From Promethearchaeota archaeon (GTDB lineage: Archaea; Asgardarchaeota; Lokiarchaeia; Sigyniarchaeales; SOKP01): a stretch of 41,960 nucleotides of DNA. Position 1 is the stretch's first letter, and every line of letters begins with the position of its first letter. Below, piece after piece: positions 1-9,099 of this stretch. Both the position numbers and the translations under genes were made by a program. The stretch lies in NCBI GenBank assembly GCA_019058245.1, contig JAHPZJ010000003.1, positions 1-41,960 on the forward strand, given 5' to 3'. Under the pieces are notes generated by a model. That model saw only the letters and a program-made list of their open reading frames with translations. It had not been told where the DNA came from and searched no databases.

Positions 1-71
1 TTTTATTTTCCTTTTTTTACTTTTAAGAAATAATTGATAAAAATGGAATTTTCCGTGAAAACTTCTTTCGA

Positions 72-278
72 TTAATGTAATTCCGTATCTTTGAGATTCT
101 TATCTTGTTTCACCTTTAGTTCCCAAATTATCCCAATCACTACCAATACTATTCCTATTATAGGTAATACAAGAAAAATTGGTAAATAGCCTTTGATAAT
201 AATCAGGCTAATGCTTATCACGATTAAAATACATCCCGCTATTATTAGCCTTAATTTTATAGCATATATTTTTTTCAC
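72..278 (-). CDS. small two-helix membrane protein
   Basis: The 68-aa product has a short basic N-terminus, two adjacent hydrophobic segments (about residues 9-28 and 31-52) and a charged Lys/Asp-rich tail, so it is predicted to be a small inner-membrane hairpin with both ends cytoplasmic. The start used is GTG at 278. An ATG overlaps it in another frame, and no clear ribosome binding site precedes it. No family is recognised. The gene is divergent from the amidase to its right. It could be a genuine small membrane protein or a chance open frame in AT-rich DNA; the coherent hydrophobic pattern followed by a charged tail favours a real gene. Confidence 0.45.
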   Translation of the reverse strand: MKKIYAIKLRLIIAGCILIVISISLIIIKGYLPIFLVLPIIGIVLVVIGIIWELKVKQDKNLKDTELH

Positions 279-456
279 ATCCCATTTGGAATTTTAATAA
301 AAGCTTTTTATTTACAATTATGTTTTTTCATATAATATTTTACCAGAACATCTAAAATATAAATCATATAGTTAAAAATTATAAATTATTACGATTTAGA
401 CTTGTTATAGTTAAACAAAAGAGCATTAAAATTTTTAAAAAAGATAGATATCAATC

Positions 457-1881
457 ATGAATAAAGAAGATATTTGTTTCATGTCGGCTTATGAAATGGC
501 AGAAACGATAAAAAGACAAGAATTAACATCTTTAGAAATAACAGAAACTATTATTGAGAAAATAGAAAAAATAAATCCAATTATTAACGCCTATTGTACC
601 ACTACTTTTGATATTGCAAGGGAAAATGCTAAAAAAGCCGATGAAGCCGTAAAAAAAGGGGAAAAATTAGGATTATTACATGGAATTCCTACATCTATTA
701 AAGATTTAGAAAACACAGACGGAATAAGAACAACAATGGGAAGTAAAATTTATGAACATAACATCCCAAAAGAAGATGCTATAACTGTTAAAAGAATAAA
801 AGATGCTGGTGCAATAATCTTAGGCAAAACTAATACCCCTTCCTTAGGATATAAAGGGGTTACAGATAATTTAATTTTTGGTGCTACAAAAAATCCTTGG
901 AACTTAGAAAAAACATGTGGAGGATCTAGTGGTGGTGCTGCCTCTGCTGTTGCATCTGGATTGGGTCCATTGGCATTGGGTTCTGATGGTGGAGGTTCAA
1001 TTAGAATACCTAGTAGCTTCTGTGGAGTATATGGACTTAAACCCAATTATGGTCGGATCCCGCATGATTATATGAAATTTATGGGGTATTTAGGAACTTT
1101 AACTCATAAGGGTCCTATTGTGAGATATGTAAAGGATGCCGCACTAATGTTAGATGCAATGGTTGGAGTAGATATAATAGATAGATATTCATTACCGAAA
1201 CCAAATTTTAGTTATTTGGAAGAACTTGAGAATGAGCCTAATAATCTACAGATAAGTTATTCACTTGATCTTGGATATGCGAAGGTTCTTGATTCAGGAG
1301 TTGAAAAAGTAATTCTAGACGCAATTTATAAATTTGAGAATTTAAATTGGTCAATTGAAGAAAGTAGTATTAAACTGCCGAGTCCAGCAATGGCGCATTG
1401 GATTATTTGGACTACAGGATTTTATTATAATTTAAAGCCTTATATAGAACAGTGGGGAGATAAAATGGATCCTCAGTTAGTTGAAATATTAAAAATAGGA
1501 TCTCAATTTACAGTTGATAATATAAAATGGGCAGAAATTCGAAGAGAAATGGTTTATGAAGAAATCTGCCGAAATTTTAAAAATTTTGATATTTTAATAA
1601 CCCCCACTTTAGCTTGTCCTGCTTTTGATTTAGATAGACAATATCCGGAAAGAATTGATGGGAAAAAGGTAGATCCAGGAGCATGGTTACCATTTACAGT
1701 TCCTTTTAACTTGAGTGGACATCCCGCTGCCTCAATACCATGTGGGTGGTCTAGTAATGGATTACCAATAGGGATGCAAATTGTTGGTCCTCGTTTAGAT
1801 GAGTTAAAAGTACTTCAAGTTTCAAGAGTCTTTGAGGAAATATCTCCATGGCAAGATAAAAGGCCAAACTTTAAATCTTAA
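457..1881 (+). CDS. amidase, amidase-signature (AS) family
   Basis: This 474-aa protein has the usual length of the amidase-signature family, which hydrolyses amide bonds through a Ser-cisSer-Lys triad. The Gly/Ser-rich signature is at residues 155-181 (GGSSGG, then SDGGGSIRIP). By family spacing the triad is Lys82, cis-Ser157 and nucleophile Ser181; the 24-residue Ser-Ser interval matches characterised members. The C-terminal half carries the typical GxPIGMQIVGP segment. It is a stand-alone gene with no gatC or gatB nearby and lacks GatA context, so a general amidase (fatty-acid amide or nitrogen salvage) is more likely than tRNA amidation. Substrate cannot be read from sequence. The gene converges with the nucleotidyltransferase gene, 40 nt apart. 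Confidence 0.9.
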   Translation: MNKEDICFMSAYEMAETIKRQELTSLEITETIIEKIEKINPIINAYCTTTFDIARENAKKADEAVKKGEKLGLLHGIPTSIKDLENTDGIRTTMGSKIYEHNIPKEDAITVKRIKDAGAIILGKTNTPSLGYKGVTDNLIFGATKNPWNLEKTCGGSSGGAASAVASGLGPLALGSDGGGSIRIPSSFCGVYGLKPNYGRIPHDYMKFMGYLGTLTHKGPIVRYVKDAALMLDAMVGVDIIDRYSLPKPNFSYLEELENEPNNLQISYSLDLGYAKVLDSGVEKVILDAIYKFENLNWSIEESSIKLPSPAMAHWIIWTTGFYYNLKPYIEQWGDKMDPQLVEILKIGSQFTVDNIKWAEIRREMVYEEICRNFKNFDILITPTLACPAFDLDRQYPERIDGKKVDPGAWLPFTVPFNLSGHPAASIPCGWSSNGLPIGMQIVGPRLDELKVLQVSRVFEEISPWQDKRPNFKS

Positions 1882-1921
1882 AATATTAATTCTTTTTCAT
1901 TTTTTGTCTTTAAAAATAGCT

Positions 1922-2998
1922 CTAATTAGAAGTAGTGATATATGAAGAATCTCCAATAGTAATACTTTTCTTAATTAAATCTTCTAATATTGTATAATCT
2001 CCGACAATACTTCTCGAGGATATGATTTTTTTCAAATTTGCCCCATCACCAATTACAGATTCTGACAAAATACATTTTTCTAAAACTACATGGTCTCCAA
2101 TTGAAACATTTGGGCCTATAACAGAATCAATTATTTTAGTATCTTCTCCAATATAGACGGGGGGAACAATCCTTGAATCTACAATATTACCAGATTGTTG
2201 TAATTTTTCATATGTGGGGTCTGGTATTTTGGCTTCTGTTAGTAATAGACGATTTCCAGCTATTAAACTTTCAGGTCGTCCAAAATCTAAAATTTCTTGA
2301 TTCATTTCACTAATTTTTAATTTGAAACCTTCTTCAATTAATTGTTGAATAATAGGAGTAATAGTATGTTCTTGACCATTTTCTAGTGGGATCTTACTCT
2401 GTTCTTCTAATAATTCAAATAATCGTGGTACCATATTCATTCCAAATAAATAGGCTCCAGCTACTGCAAAATTTGATTTAGGATCCCTTGGTTTCTCATC
2501 AATATCCCTCACATTGCCATTTTCGTCTAAATCTATCACACCATAAAATTGAGGATTATCAACTTGATGAACATTTATTACACCATCACATATATCTTGA
2601 TGAAAATTTAATAAAATTTGAGAATATTCTTCTAATGGATATCTATCGCTCAAAAATATGAAATTATCATCATTTTCGACAAGACTTTTTGCTAATAATA
2701 TCGCATCTCCAAGTCCACTAAAATATGGCGTATCTGCTTCGTAACCTAATGGTTTTTGTTCTATAAAATGCAGATTAAAATAATCTGAATGATGTACTTT
2801 AAGATATTCTGTTATTTGTCTTTTTTTATAGCCCACAATAAAACAAATATTAGTTCCCTTGGGAAATGAATTCTTAAGTTTTATAAGGATATGATCAATT
2901 AATCGTTTTCCTGCTATTTTTAAAAAAGCTTTTGGTTTAGAATAAGTAAATGGTTGCAATCTTTTGCCAACACCGGCAATAGGACAAATAAGCCACAT
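1922..2998 (-). CDS. sugar-phosphate nucleotidyltransferase with left-handed beta-helix tail
   Basis: The 358-aa protein is an NDP-sugar pyrophosphorylase, which joins a sugar 1-phosphate to an NTP for glycan or lipid precursor synthesis in the cytoplasm. The N-terminal Rossmann-type domain opens with GVGKRLQPFT (residues 9-18), followed by SKPKAFLKIAG, the NTP-binding signature. YGVIDLDENG and the DIDEKP segment match the sugar-binding core. From about residue 270 the chain shows hexapeptide repeats (VYIGED, VIGPNVSIGDHV, VIGDGANL, IVGDYTIL), a left-handed beta-helix. This is the layout of RmlA-like or GlmU-like archaeal enzymes. The specific sugar and base are not decidable. No sugar-pathway partners lie beside it. 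Confidence 0.85.
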   Translation of the reverse strand: MWLICPIAGVGKRLQPFTYSKPKAFLKIAGKRLIDHILIKLKNSFPKGTNICFIVGYKKRQITEYLKVHHSDYFNLHFIEQKPLGYEADTPYFSGLGDAILLAKSLVENDDNFIFLSDRYPLEEYSQILLNFHQDICDGVINVHQVDNPQFYGVIDLDENGNVRDIDEKPRDPKSNFAVAGAYLFGMNMVPRLFELLEEQSKIPLENGQEHTITPIIQQLIEEGFKLKISEMNQEILDFGRPESLIAGNRLLLTEAKIPDPTYEKLQQSGNIVDSRIVPPVYIGEDTKIIDSVIGPNVSIGDHVVLEKCILSESVIGDGANLKKIISSRSIVGDYTILEDLIKKSITIGDSSYITTSN

Positions 2999-3083
2999 TT
3001 ATTATTCAAAAGATATCTAATTTTAATTATAGAAGATATAAACATCTATAAAATAAAAAGTATATTGAAATTTATTAATTAAC

Positions 3084-3617
3084 TCAAAAAATTCTAATGA
3101 TTTGTTCTAAAATTTCGTAGTATTCCGTCTCTTTTTGTTTTTCTGTTATAATGCCTTTTAATTTTCTTAAATAGTAATTATCTGAATTTGTTCTAGGTGT
3201 GTTATTTAATAATTTATTTAAAGCAACTCTAATCTTCTCATCAAGGAATTTCGGAGGAATTTCTTTATACCTTTTAATTAAACTCCTTTTCTGAGTATAA
3301 TTGTCGGATTTTACTCTCAGTTCAGTATCATAATTAACAATTGAATATAAATTCCTTATCCATGTTTCAATTTTGGTAATGTCTCCTTTTATATATGTCC
3401 GTTGATTCAACCAATTTTTAAACTCTAAAATATTATCTAAAAAATTATCTCTTTTTGATATTTCATCAGTTTTTTTTTCAACTTTTTGAACAATATTTTG
3501 AATTTTCTTTTTTTTTAAATCCTGAACTTCTTGCTTCGAAAGACTTTTAAAGGCTTTCTCTCTCCTTAAGCGGTCTTCTTTTGAATCTTCTTCATTTAGC
3601 CATTTATCAATAGACAT
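3084..3617 (-). CDS. hypothetical basic, helical protein
   Basis: I do not recognise this family. The open frame extends upstream to 3713, but that extension is a hydrophobic/basic AT-rich stretch unlike the rest. The ATG at 3617 (MSIDKWLNEEDSKEDRLRRE) is the better start and gives 177 aa. The product is highly charged and predicted to be mostly helical, with a Lys-rich region (KKKKIQNIVQKVEKK) followed by a more globular second half containing W, Y and conserved-looking motifs. No membrane segment or metal site is visible. It is divergent from the HAD gene across about 140 nt, which must hold both promoters. Confidence 0.6.
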   Translation of the reverse strand: MSIDKWLNEEDSKEDRLRREKAFKSLSKQEVQDLKKKKIQNIVQKVEKKTDEISKRDNFLDNILEFKNWLNQRTYIKGDITKIETWIRNLYSIVNYDTELRVKSDNYTQKRSLIKRYKEIPPKFLDEKIRVALNKLLNNTPRTNSDNYYLRKLKGIITEKQKETEYYEILEQIIRIF

Positions 3618-3755
3618 ATTAATTTTCACAATTATTAATTGCGATATTATTATTTTGTTTTTTATTAAGTATTTAACAAGTACGAGAGATTTCTTACTAA
3701 TAATATATTTCAAATAAGTTAAAATTTAGGTTCAATCTTTATAATTATTAACACG

Positions 3756-4526
3756 ATGATGATAAAAGGAATTATTTTTGATTTTGGGTTTACATTGTTT
3801 CACTTTATTAATCCTTCTGTTGAAAGATATTATGAATGTTATAAAAATGGTTTAGAAAAGTCTATTGAGATTCTAAAGGAAAAACAAATTTGGAATGAGA
3901 ATTTGTCGCCTGAATCATTTTTTGAGGAATTTATTAAAAGAAGACAAAATTTTTTCAAAGAAAGCATTAAGACAAAAACAGAATTTCCCACTTCTATGAT
4001 TTTTAAAAGTGTTTTAGAATCTCTTGGAGAAGAAAAAATTGTTTCTAATCTCGAACATATCGATGAAAATACCTATGATAAATTAGCTGAACTATATCAT
4101 TCATGTGAAGAAGATGAATGGAAACCTTTTGAAAAAACAAGGCAAACGTTAGAAACATTGACAGAAATGAAATTAAAATTAGCTTTAATTTCCAACCATC
4201 CAAATCATAAAACTATAAAGAATATGTTAAAAAGGCATGATCTAGCGAAATTTTTTAATCCAATAATGACCTCTGCCAAACATGGGAAAAGAAAACCCGA
4301 TCCTAGTATATTTTTCTATACAATTGAGAAAATGGGCTTAAAGAACCAAAATAATTCAATTATTATGTGTGGAGATGAATATGCTGATATTATTGGTGCT
4401 CAAAGAGCAAATATTCAGTCAATTTTGCTTGAAAGAAAATATAAATTTCCTTTCGAAAAAGAAATTAATGTAGAAAATCTGAGAAAAATAAGCATTATCT
4501 CGGAAATTTTAGATTATATTTACTGA
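3756..4526 (+). CDS. HAD-superfamily hydrolase-like protein
   Basis: The 256-aa protein has the four HAD motifs in order. Motif I is IIFDFGFTLFH near the N-terminus, motif II the Ser of LALISNHPNHKT, motif III the Lys of KHGKRKPDPSIF and motif IV CGDEYADIIGAQ. A long helical cap lies between motifs I and II. The first Asp (nucleophile) is present, but the usual second Asp at +2, which acts as acid/base in phosphatases, is Gly. That makes ordinary phosphatase chemistry uncertain. Two ATGs are in tandem (3756 and 3759) and either could start. It is divergent from the hypothetical gene on its left. Substrate is unknown. Confidence 0.82.
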   Translation: MMIKGIIFDFGFTLFHFINPSVERYYECYKNGLEKSIEILKEKQIWNENLSPESFFEEFIKRRQNFFKESIKTKTEFPTSMIFKSVLESLGEEKIVSNLEHIDENTYDKLAELYHSCEEDEWKPFEKTRQTLETLTEMKLKLALISNHPNHKTIKNMLKRHDLAKFFNPIMTSAKHGKRKPDPSIFFYTIEKMGLKNQNNSIIMCGDEYADIIGAQRANIQSILLERKYKFPFEKEINVENLRKISIISEILDYIY

Positions 4527-4562
4527 AAAAATAAGTCTATATTCAATGCGTTTAAATACTAA

Positions 4563-4693
4563 TGGCCTGGGGGGGATTTGAACCCTCGATGTCCAGTGTG
4601 AAATGCTTTTTCACATATCTGGCTCCGCAAGCCAGCGCCCTATCCATTCCATATCTCAAAATATTTTCTAGAGATATACTAGACTACCAGGCC
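4563..4693 (-). tRNA. tRNA-Arg (anticodon GCG) with two introns
   Basis: On the minus strand a 7-bp acceptor (GGCCTGG/CCAGGCC), discriminator A, a TTCAAAT T-loop and an anticodon arm CTGGC-TTGCGGA-GCCAG give tRNA-Arg with anticodon GCG at 4626-4628. The gene is 131 nt; removing two insertions leaves a 73-nt cloverleaf. Insertion 1 (about 4646-4677, 32 nt) lies in the D-loop; its removal gives D-loop AGTGGATA with the expected G18-G19 and A21. Insertion 2 (about 4591-4616, 26 nt) lies just after the anticodon arm, in the variable region. Both form hairpins (TATCTC/GAGATA and TGTGAAA/TTTCACA) next to 4-bp helices and 3-nt bulges fitting the archaeal bulge-helix-bulge splicing motif. The T-stem keeps one A-C mismatch. 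CCA is not encoded. Confidence 0.88.
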
Positions 4694-5161
4694 TAAATTA
4701 ATTATGAATTTTAATTTTATTAAGATTTAATTACGATTATATTTTATTGAATTTCTTTAGCTTTTTAGTTTTTTTTTACTTTAACTATAGTCAAATCCTA
4801 CTATAATTAAAGTGCTTGAATCAATTAGATTATCACTTTATTTATTGATGTAATAATTATTTCCTCTTATAATATAAGTATATTCATGAAATGTTCCTAT
4901 TATGAGATCTATAAGAAAACCCATTGTTCTCCACTACTTTAATTTAAGTATTCCCTAACATAATTAGAGGATGTATCTATATAAAAGAAATAAAACTTAT
5001 CATTTTTGAAAATAGGAGATAATGCTTTTATTTGAAAAAGAGCAACAAACAAATTTTATTAAAATTTATTATAAATAATAATATTTTTAACATTATTTAG
5101 GATGTTAATTATAATTGAGGATTATAAATCCTCAAAATTATTAGTCAGAAGTAAATTTTCA
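4694..5161. other. 468-nt intergenic region, no gene seen
   Basis: Very AT-rich spacer between the tRNA-Arg gene (minus) and the GluRS gene (plus), so it should carry promoters for both. The only structure noticed is a 7-bp inverted repeat, TAAAGTG at 4808-4814 and CACTTTA at 4834-4840, with a 19-nt loop. No coding frame or RNA gene is recognised. Confidence 0.5.
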
Positions 5162-6922
5162 ATGAACGTCGAAGAGATAAAAAAGTTCTTATGGTTAAGT
5201 GGATTGAAAAATTCAGTTAAATTCAATGGTAAACCAAACAAAAAAGCAGTAATGGGAAAACTCATAGCTACGAGATCTGAATTAAGATCAGAAACTAAAA
5301 TAATTCTACCATTATTAGAGCAAATTATTGGAGAAATATTACAATTAACTATTGATCAGCAGAAAGAGCAGTTATTAAAATTGGATCCACATGCTTTGGA
5401 TAAAGAAGAAAAAAGGAAAGAAACAAAAGAATTACCGGAATTACCAAATGTTTCTGATTATAAAAAAGTGGTAATGCGTTTAGCCCCTTATCCAAGTGGT
5501 GCATTACATATTGGAAATGCTAGAATGATTATATTAAATGATGAATATGTAAAAAAGTATAATGGAGAACTTATTCTATTTTATGATGATACAATTGGAA
5601 GCCCAAAATCATTACGTGACAGTCCTAAAGCTAAATATGTATTGCCTCAAGCTTATGATTTAATTAAAGAAGGCTTAGATTGGCTAGGGATTAAATATGA
5701 CAAAATATATTATAAAAGCGATCGCTTAGAAATATTTTATGAGTATTGTGAAAAATTAATTAAAGATAATATCGCTTATGTTTGCTTTTGTCCTGCAGGC
5801 AAATTTAGGAATGAATATAAAAAAAATAAAAAAGACTGCCCACACAGAACTCAATCGATTGAAATAAACTTAGAAATGTGGCAGGATATGCTTAATGGGA
5901 AATATCATGAAGGTGAAGCTGTTGTTAGGTTAAAAACTGGAATGGATCAAAAGGATCCAGCTTTACGAGATCAAATAATTATGAGAATTTCTGAAGCAGA
6001 ACATCCAAGAGTTGGGAATAAATATTTAGTGTGGCCAATGTTGGAGTACAGTTGGGCTATTGATGATTTCCTCATTGGTGCAACTCATATATTAAGAGGA
6101 ATAGATTTAGTAAAGGAGGGTATTATTGAAGAGTTTATATGGGATCATTTTGGTTGGAAAAAAGCGGAATTACTTTATTATGGAAGATTAAATTTTTCTG
6201 ATATGAAATTAAGTAAAACAGAATCAAGAAATAATATTCAAAGAGGTAAATATGAAGGTTGGGACGATCCACGAACATGGAGCTTACAATCTCTAAAAAA
6301 ACGTGGAATTAGGTCGGAAGCATTACGAGAATCGCTATTAGATCTTGGTATGTCCCAATCTGGAATAACATTCTCCGTAAATTGGCTATATTCAAAAAAT
6401 CAGGAAATAATAGATGAACTTTCTAACCGTTATTTTTATGTAGAAGATCCAATTTTACTAGTAATTGATAAAGTACCTGAAAAAGAATATATTTCGGAAC
6501 CATTATTACTTCCAACAGACCCTAAAAAAGGAAAAAGAAAGATTAAATGTAGGGTAAAAGAAAATCAGTTAATGGTACTTATTTCTTTAGCTGATGTAAA
6601 AGCATTAGAAACAGGGGTAATTGTAAGGTTAAAAGATTTATTAAATATCAAGATAAATTCTATTAATCTAAGAAATAAAAGAATAAATGCTACATATCAT
6701 AGTAAAGAATTAAACCGAGAATTTCCAATTATCCATTGGGTATCTCAAAATGAGAACATAGAAGTATCCATCCTAAAGCCTGATGGGAAATTATCAAAAG
6801 GATTTGGTGAGATAGAACTATTGAAAATACCTATGGATAAAACAGTTCAATTCGAACGGTATGGATTTGTAAATCCTATTAAAAGAGAAAAAAATCATCT
6901 ATATTGTTATTTTACTCATTAA
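5162..6922 (+). CDS. gltX: glutamyl-tRNA synthetase, archaeal/eukaryotic type
   Basis: This class I synthetase charges tRNA with glutamate. With the ATG at 5162 it is 586 aa, usual for archaeal GluRS. An upstream in-frame ATG at 5102 would add 20 residues. The start at 5162 is preferred because family members begin close to the MNVEEIKKFLWLSGLKN helical region, which is followed by NGKPNKKAVMGKL. The HIGH motif is HIGN (about residues 116-119) and the KMSKS-type motif is KLSKT (about 349-353). A Cys-rich insertion CFCP...CPH (about 208-228) may bind zinc. The C-terminal third is the beta-barrel anticodon domain of the GlnRS-like, archaeal branch rather than the bacterial helical one. It stands alone, downstream of the tRNA-Arg gene on the other strand. 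Confidence 0.92.
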   Translation: MNVEEIKKFLWLSGLKNSVKFNGKPNKKAVMGKLIATRSELRSETKIILPLLEQIIGEILQLTIDQQKEQLLKLDPHALDKEEKRKETKELPELPNVSDYKKVVMRLAPYPSGALHIGNARMIILNDEYVKKYNGELILFYDDTIGSPKSLRDSPKAKYVLPQAYDLIKEGLDWLGIKYDKIYYKSDRLEIFYEYCEKLIKDNIAYVCFCPAGKFRNEYKKNKKDCPHRTQSIEINLEMWQDMLNGKYHEGEAVVRLKTGMDQKDPALRDQIIMRISEAEHPRVGNKYLVWPMLEYSWAIDDFLIGATHILRGIDLVKEGIIEEFIWDHFGWKKAELLYYGRLNFSDMKLSKTESRNNIQRGKYEGWDDPRTWSLQSLKKRGIRSEALRESLLDLGMSQSGITFSVNWLYSKNQEIIDELSNRYFYVEDPILLVIDKVPEKEYISEPLLLPTDPKKGKRKIKCRVKENQLMVLISLADVKALETGVIVRLKDLLNIKINSINLRNKRINATYHSKELNREFPIIHWVSQNENIEVSILKPDGKLSKGFGEIELLKIPMDKTVQFERYGFVNPIKREKNHLYCYFTH

Positions 6923-7113
6923 TTATCATTCACAATATAATATATGGATGCAAAAATCCTAGTTTATTCTTTGAGGTCTTAGATTATTATATAAAGATAA
7001 TAAATCAAGATATTTTGATAATAGAGGATATAAGGATAAAATTTTAATAATGTAATATAAATTTATTACTCTATAAGAAATATAATAAATTTATTTCAAA
7101 AAGGAAACATACA

Positions 7114-9030
7114 ATGATCTCTTACCTTCCCTGTAAAAAATGTGGTTCTGGGCTTCCTATTGTGAAGAGATCCATAGCTATGTGTCCTTATTGTGGAGTT
7201 AAAACTTCCTATATTGATTCAAAAATTTCGTTCAAATATTTTTTGAATGAAATCTTGCATCTTGAATCAGTTAAAAATAAGAGAAATATTAAAGATTCAG
7301 AAATCGAAAGAAGAAAATCCTTAATTCAATCTTGTTTTTATAAACTAACCTCTGATTTTAATGAATATAGACATTTAATAATTACCAAATTGGATAATAT
7401 AAAAATTGATCCTGTAAAATTATATAATTTAATCCGTATTGCTGGCAATTTTGAGATTATTATTGAAAATTATCTATTGGAATATCTAAAAAACGAACCT
7501 ATAAGAATAAAATATCAAGAATTCCGAGATATTGCTTATATAATCAATAAATCTTCCTTAGGATTATATTTTAGCTATTTAGCTAGAAATTCAATTTACT
7601 TTGAAAATTGTTCTGAATATTATCGATTTGCTGAAAAAAATTACCAGAATATTTTAGATTTTTGTAATATAACAAAATTTGAAAATAAGTATTCCAAAAT
7701 TTGTGAAAAAAAAGCTATATATGAAATTTTAAGTGAATTTGCTGCAATATTAAGGGGAATTCTAAATAAAAATCCTAAATATTATTCAGAAAAATTAAAA
7801 AAGTTATTATTTAAATTAGAAAAAATTAATAATATAGGATTTCAAAAAGATATTTTATATACTCAAATTGAGAGTATTTACTTATTGGAGCATAATACTA
7901 GTCTATTGTTAGAAAAAATAAAAATTGATAATCCTTTTATTTCTAATTATTCTTTAGAAGAAAATTTTATTTTTGATATAGAGGAAAATCTTAATAAAAT
8001 AAATAGAGTAAGAAATTGGATAAAAAATATATCAGATAAATATAGAATCTTTCAAAAAAATCTTTTAAAATTACATTCTGGAAGATTTATTAATTATTTA
8101 GAATCATATCGCACAGAATTTACTAATTATGAATATATAAATGTTAAAAGATTTAATAGATCATTAGAACAAATGATTAATAAGGCTTTTGACGCTTATA
8201 ACTCTGAAGTTGTTGAAGCTATGGACTATTTGAGTAATATATTGCATAATAATATCATCAATGAGAGTGTTCTTAAGAAATTTGAAATTGAATATAATGC
8301 ATTAATTAAATTAGATGGTATATTAAAGAACATCATTAATAATATTTTTCAGAAGCCTCTATTCCGAGAATTTACATCAGAACATTGCAAGAAATTAGTT
8401 TCACTTATTTCAGTTAAACATGCAGAATTTGATAAACAAATATTGAATTATATTAATAAGATATTACAAAATTTCGAAGAATTTAGAGAAAGGAATGTTC
8501 TCTCTTTAGAAGAGCAAAAGAATCAATTCAAATCAGAATTAAAACCTACTATCCAAAAACTTCTTAATCTAAGTTTTAACCTAGATGAAAGAGTTTTATC
8601 TTACCCACTATTCATCGATCTCGAAGCAAAAAATGAGATCTTAAAACAAAACAATCCTGAAGTTTTAAATCTTAGAATTAAGAATCCAAATTTAACGGAT
8701 ATTAAAAATCTTAAACTATATTTTTTTATGTCGAACTCCTTTCACTCTAAATTGAAATTTACTAATATTAAACATCTTAAATCAAATGAAGGGAGACGAA
8801 TTAAAATTAAAATTATACCTAAAAAACCAGGAACTTCTCTTTTTATGGTAATGGCAGAATATCAGCATACTAATAAAGCATTTTGGATGCCTTCAATAAA
8901 ATTTAAATTTAAGATTGAAAGATCTGAACAAATTACAACTTATAATTATTATAGATATAATAATCTAGAGCACTTTCAAACTCAAAATGAGTTTATTAGA
9001 ACTTATAAAATTATAAAAAATTATCTTTAA
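7114..9030 (+). CDS. zinc-ribbon, helical protein with beta-rich C-terminus
   Basis: Not a recognised family. The 638-aa protein opens with a zinc ribbon (CKKC at residues 7-10 and CPYC at 24-27). A very long, mostly helical Asn/Lys/Ile-rich middle follows (about residues 40-480), including coiled-coil-like stretches. The end looks beta-rich (about 500-610, with alternating hydrophobics such as LNLRIKNPNLTDIKNLKLYF), suggestive of an Ig-like or arrestin-like sandwich. No membrane segment is visible, so it is probably cytoplasmic. The next gene, 69 nt downstream on the same strand, also begins with a zinc ribbon, and they may be co-transcribed. A protein-binding scaffold is a guess only. Confidence 0.7.
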   Translation: MISYLPCKKCGSGLPIVKRSIAMCPYCGVKTSYIDSKISFKYFLNEILHLESVKNKRNIKDSEIERRKSLIQSCFYKLTSDFNEYRHLIITKLDNIKIDPVKLYNLIRIAGNFEIIIENYLLEYLKNEPIRIKYQEFRDIAYIINKSSLGLYFSYLARNSIYFENCSEYYRFAEKNYQNILDFCNITKFENKYSKICEKKAIYEILSEFAAILRGILNKNPKYYSEKLKKLLFKLEKINNIGFQKDILYTQIESIYLLEHNTSLLLEKIKIDNPFISNYSLEENFIFDIEENLNKINRVRNWIKNISDKYRIFQKNLLKLHSGRFINYLESYRTEFTNYEYINVKRFNRSLEQMINKAFDAYNSEVVEAMDYLSNILHNNIINESVLKKFEIEYNALIKLDGILKNIINNIFQKPLFREFTSEHCKKLVSLISVKHAEFDKQILNYINKILQNFEEFRERNVLSLEEQKNQFKSELKPTIQKLLNLSFNLDERVLSYPLFIDLEAKNEILKQNNPEVLNLRIKNPNLTDIKNLKLYFFMSNSFHSKLKFTNIKHLKSNEGRRIKIKIIPKKPGTSLFMVMAEYQHTNKAFWMPSIKFKFKIERSEQITTYNYYRYNNLEHFQTQNEFIRTYKIIKNYL

Positions 9031-9099
9031 ATACTCGTCTGAACTGTATTTTAGAAATAATAATCTTTTTGTAATTTAATTACCTTTTGCATTTTGAAA

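Noticed and set aside
750..1046. 98-aa open frame on the minus strand inside the amidase gene
   Set aside because: Antisense shadow of the Gly/Ser-rich amidase signature; its Pro-rich product is the complement of that segment.
3618..3713. N-terminal extension of the hypothetical protein to 3713
   Set aside because: Composition differs from the rest and an ATG at 3617 gives a sensible start.
4808..4840. 7-bp inverted repeat with a 19-nt loop
   Set aside because: Too short and with too long a loop in AT-rich DNA to call a terminator or operator.
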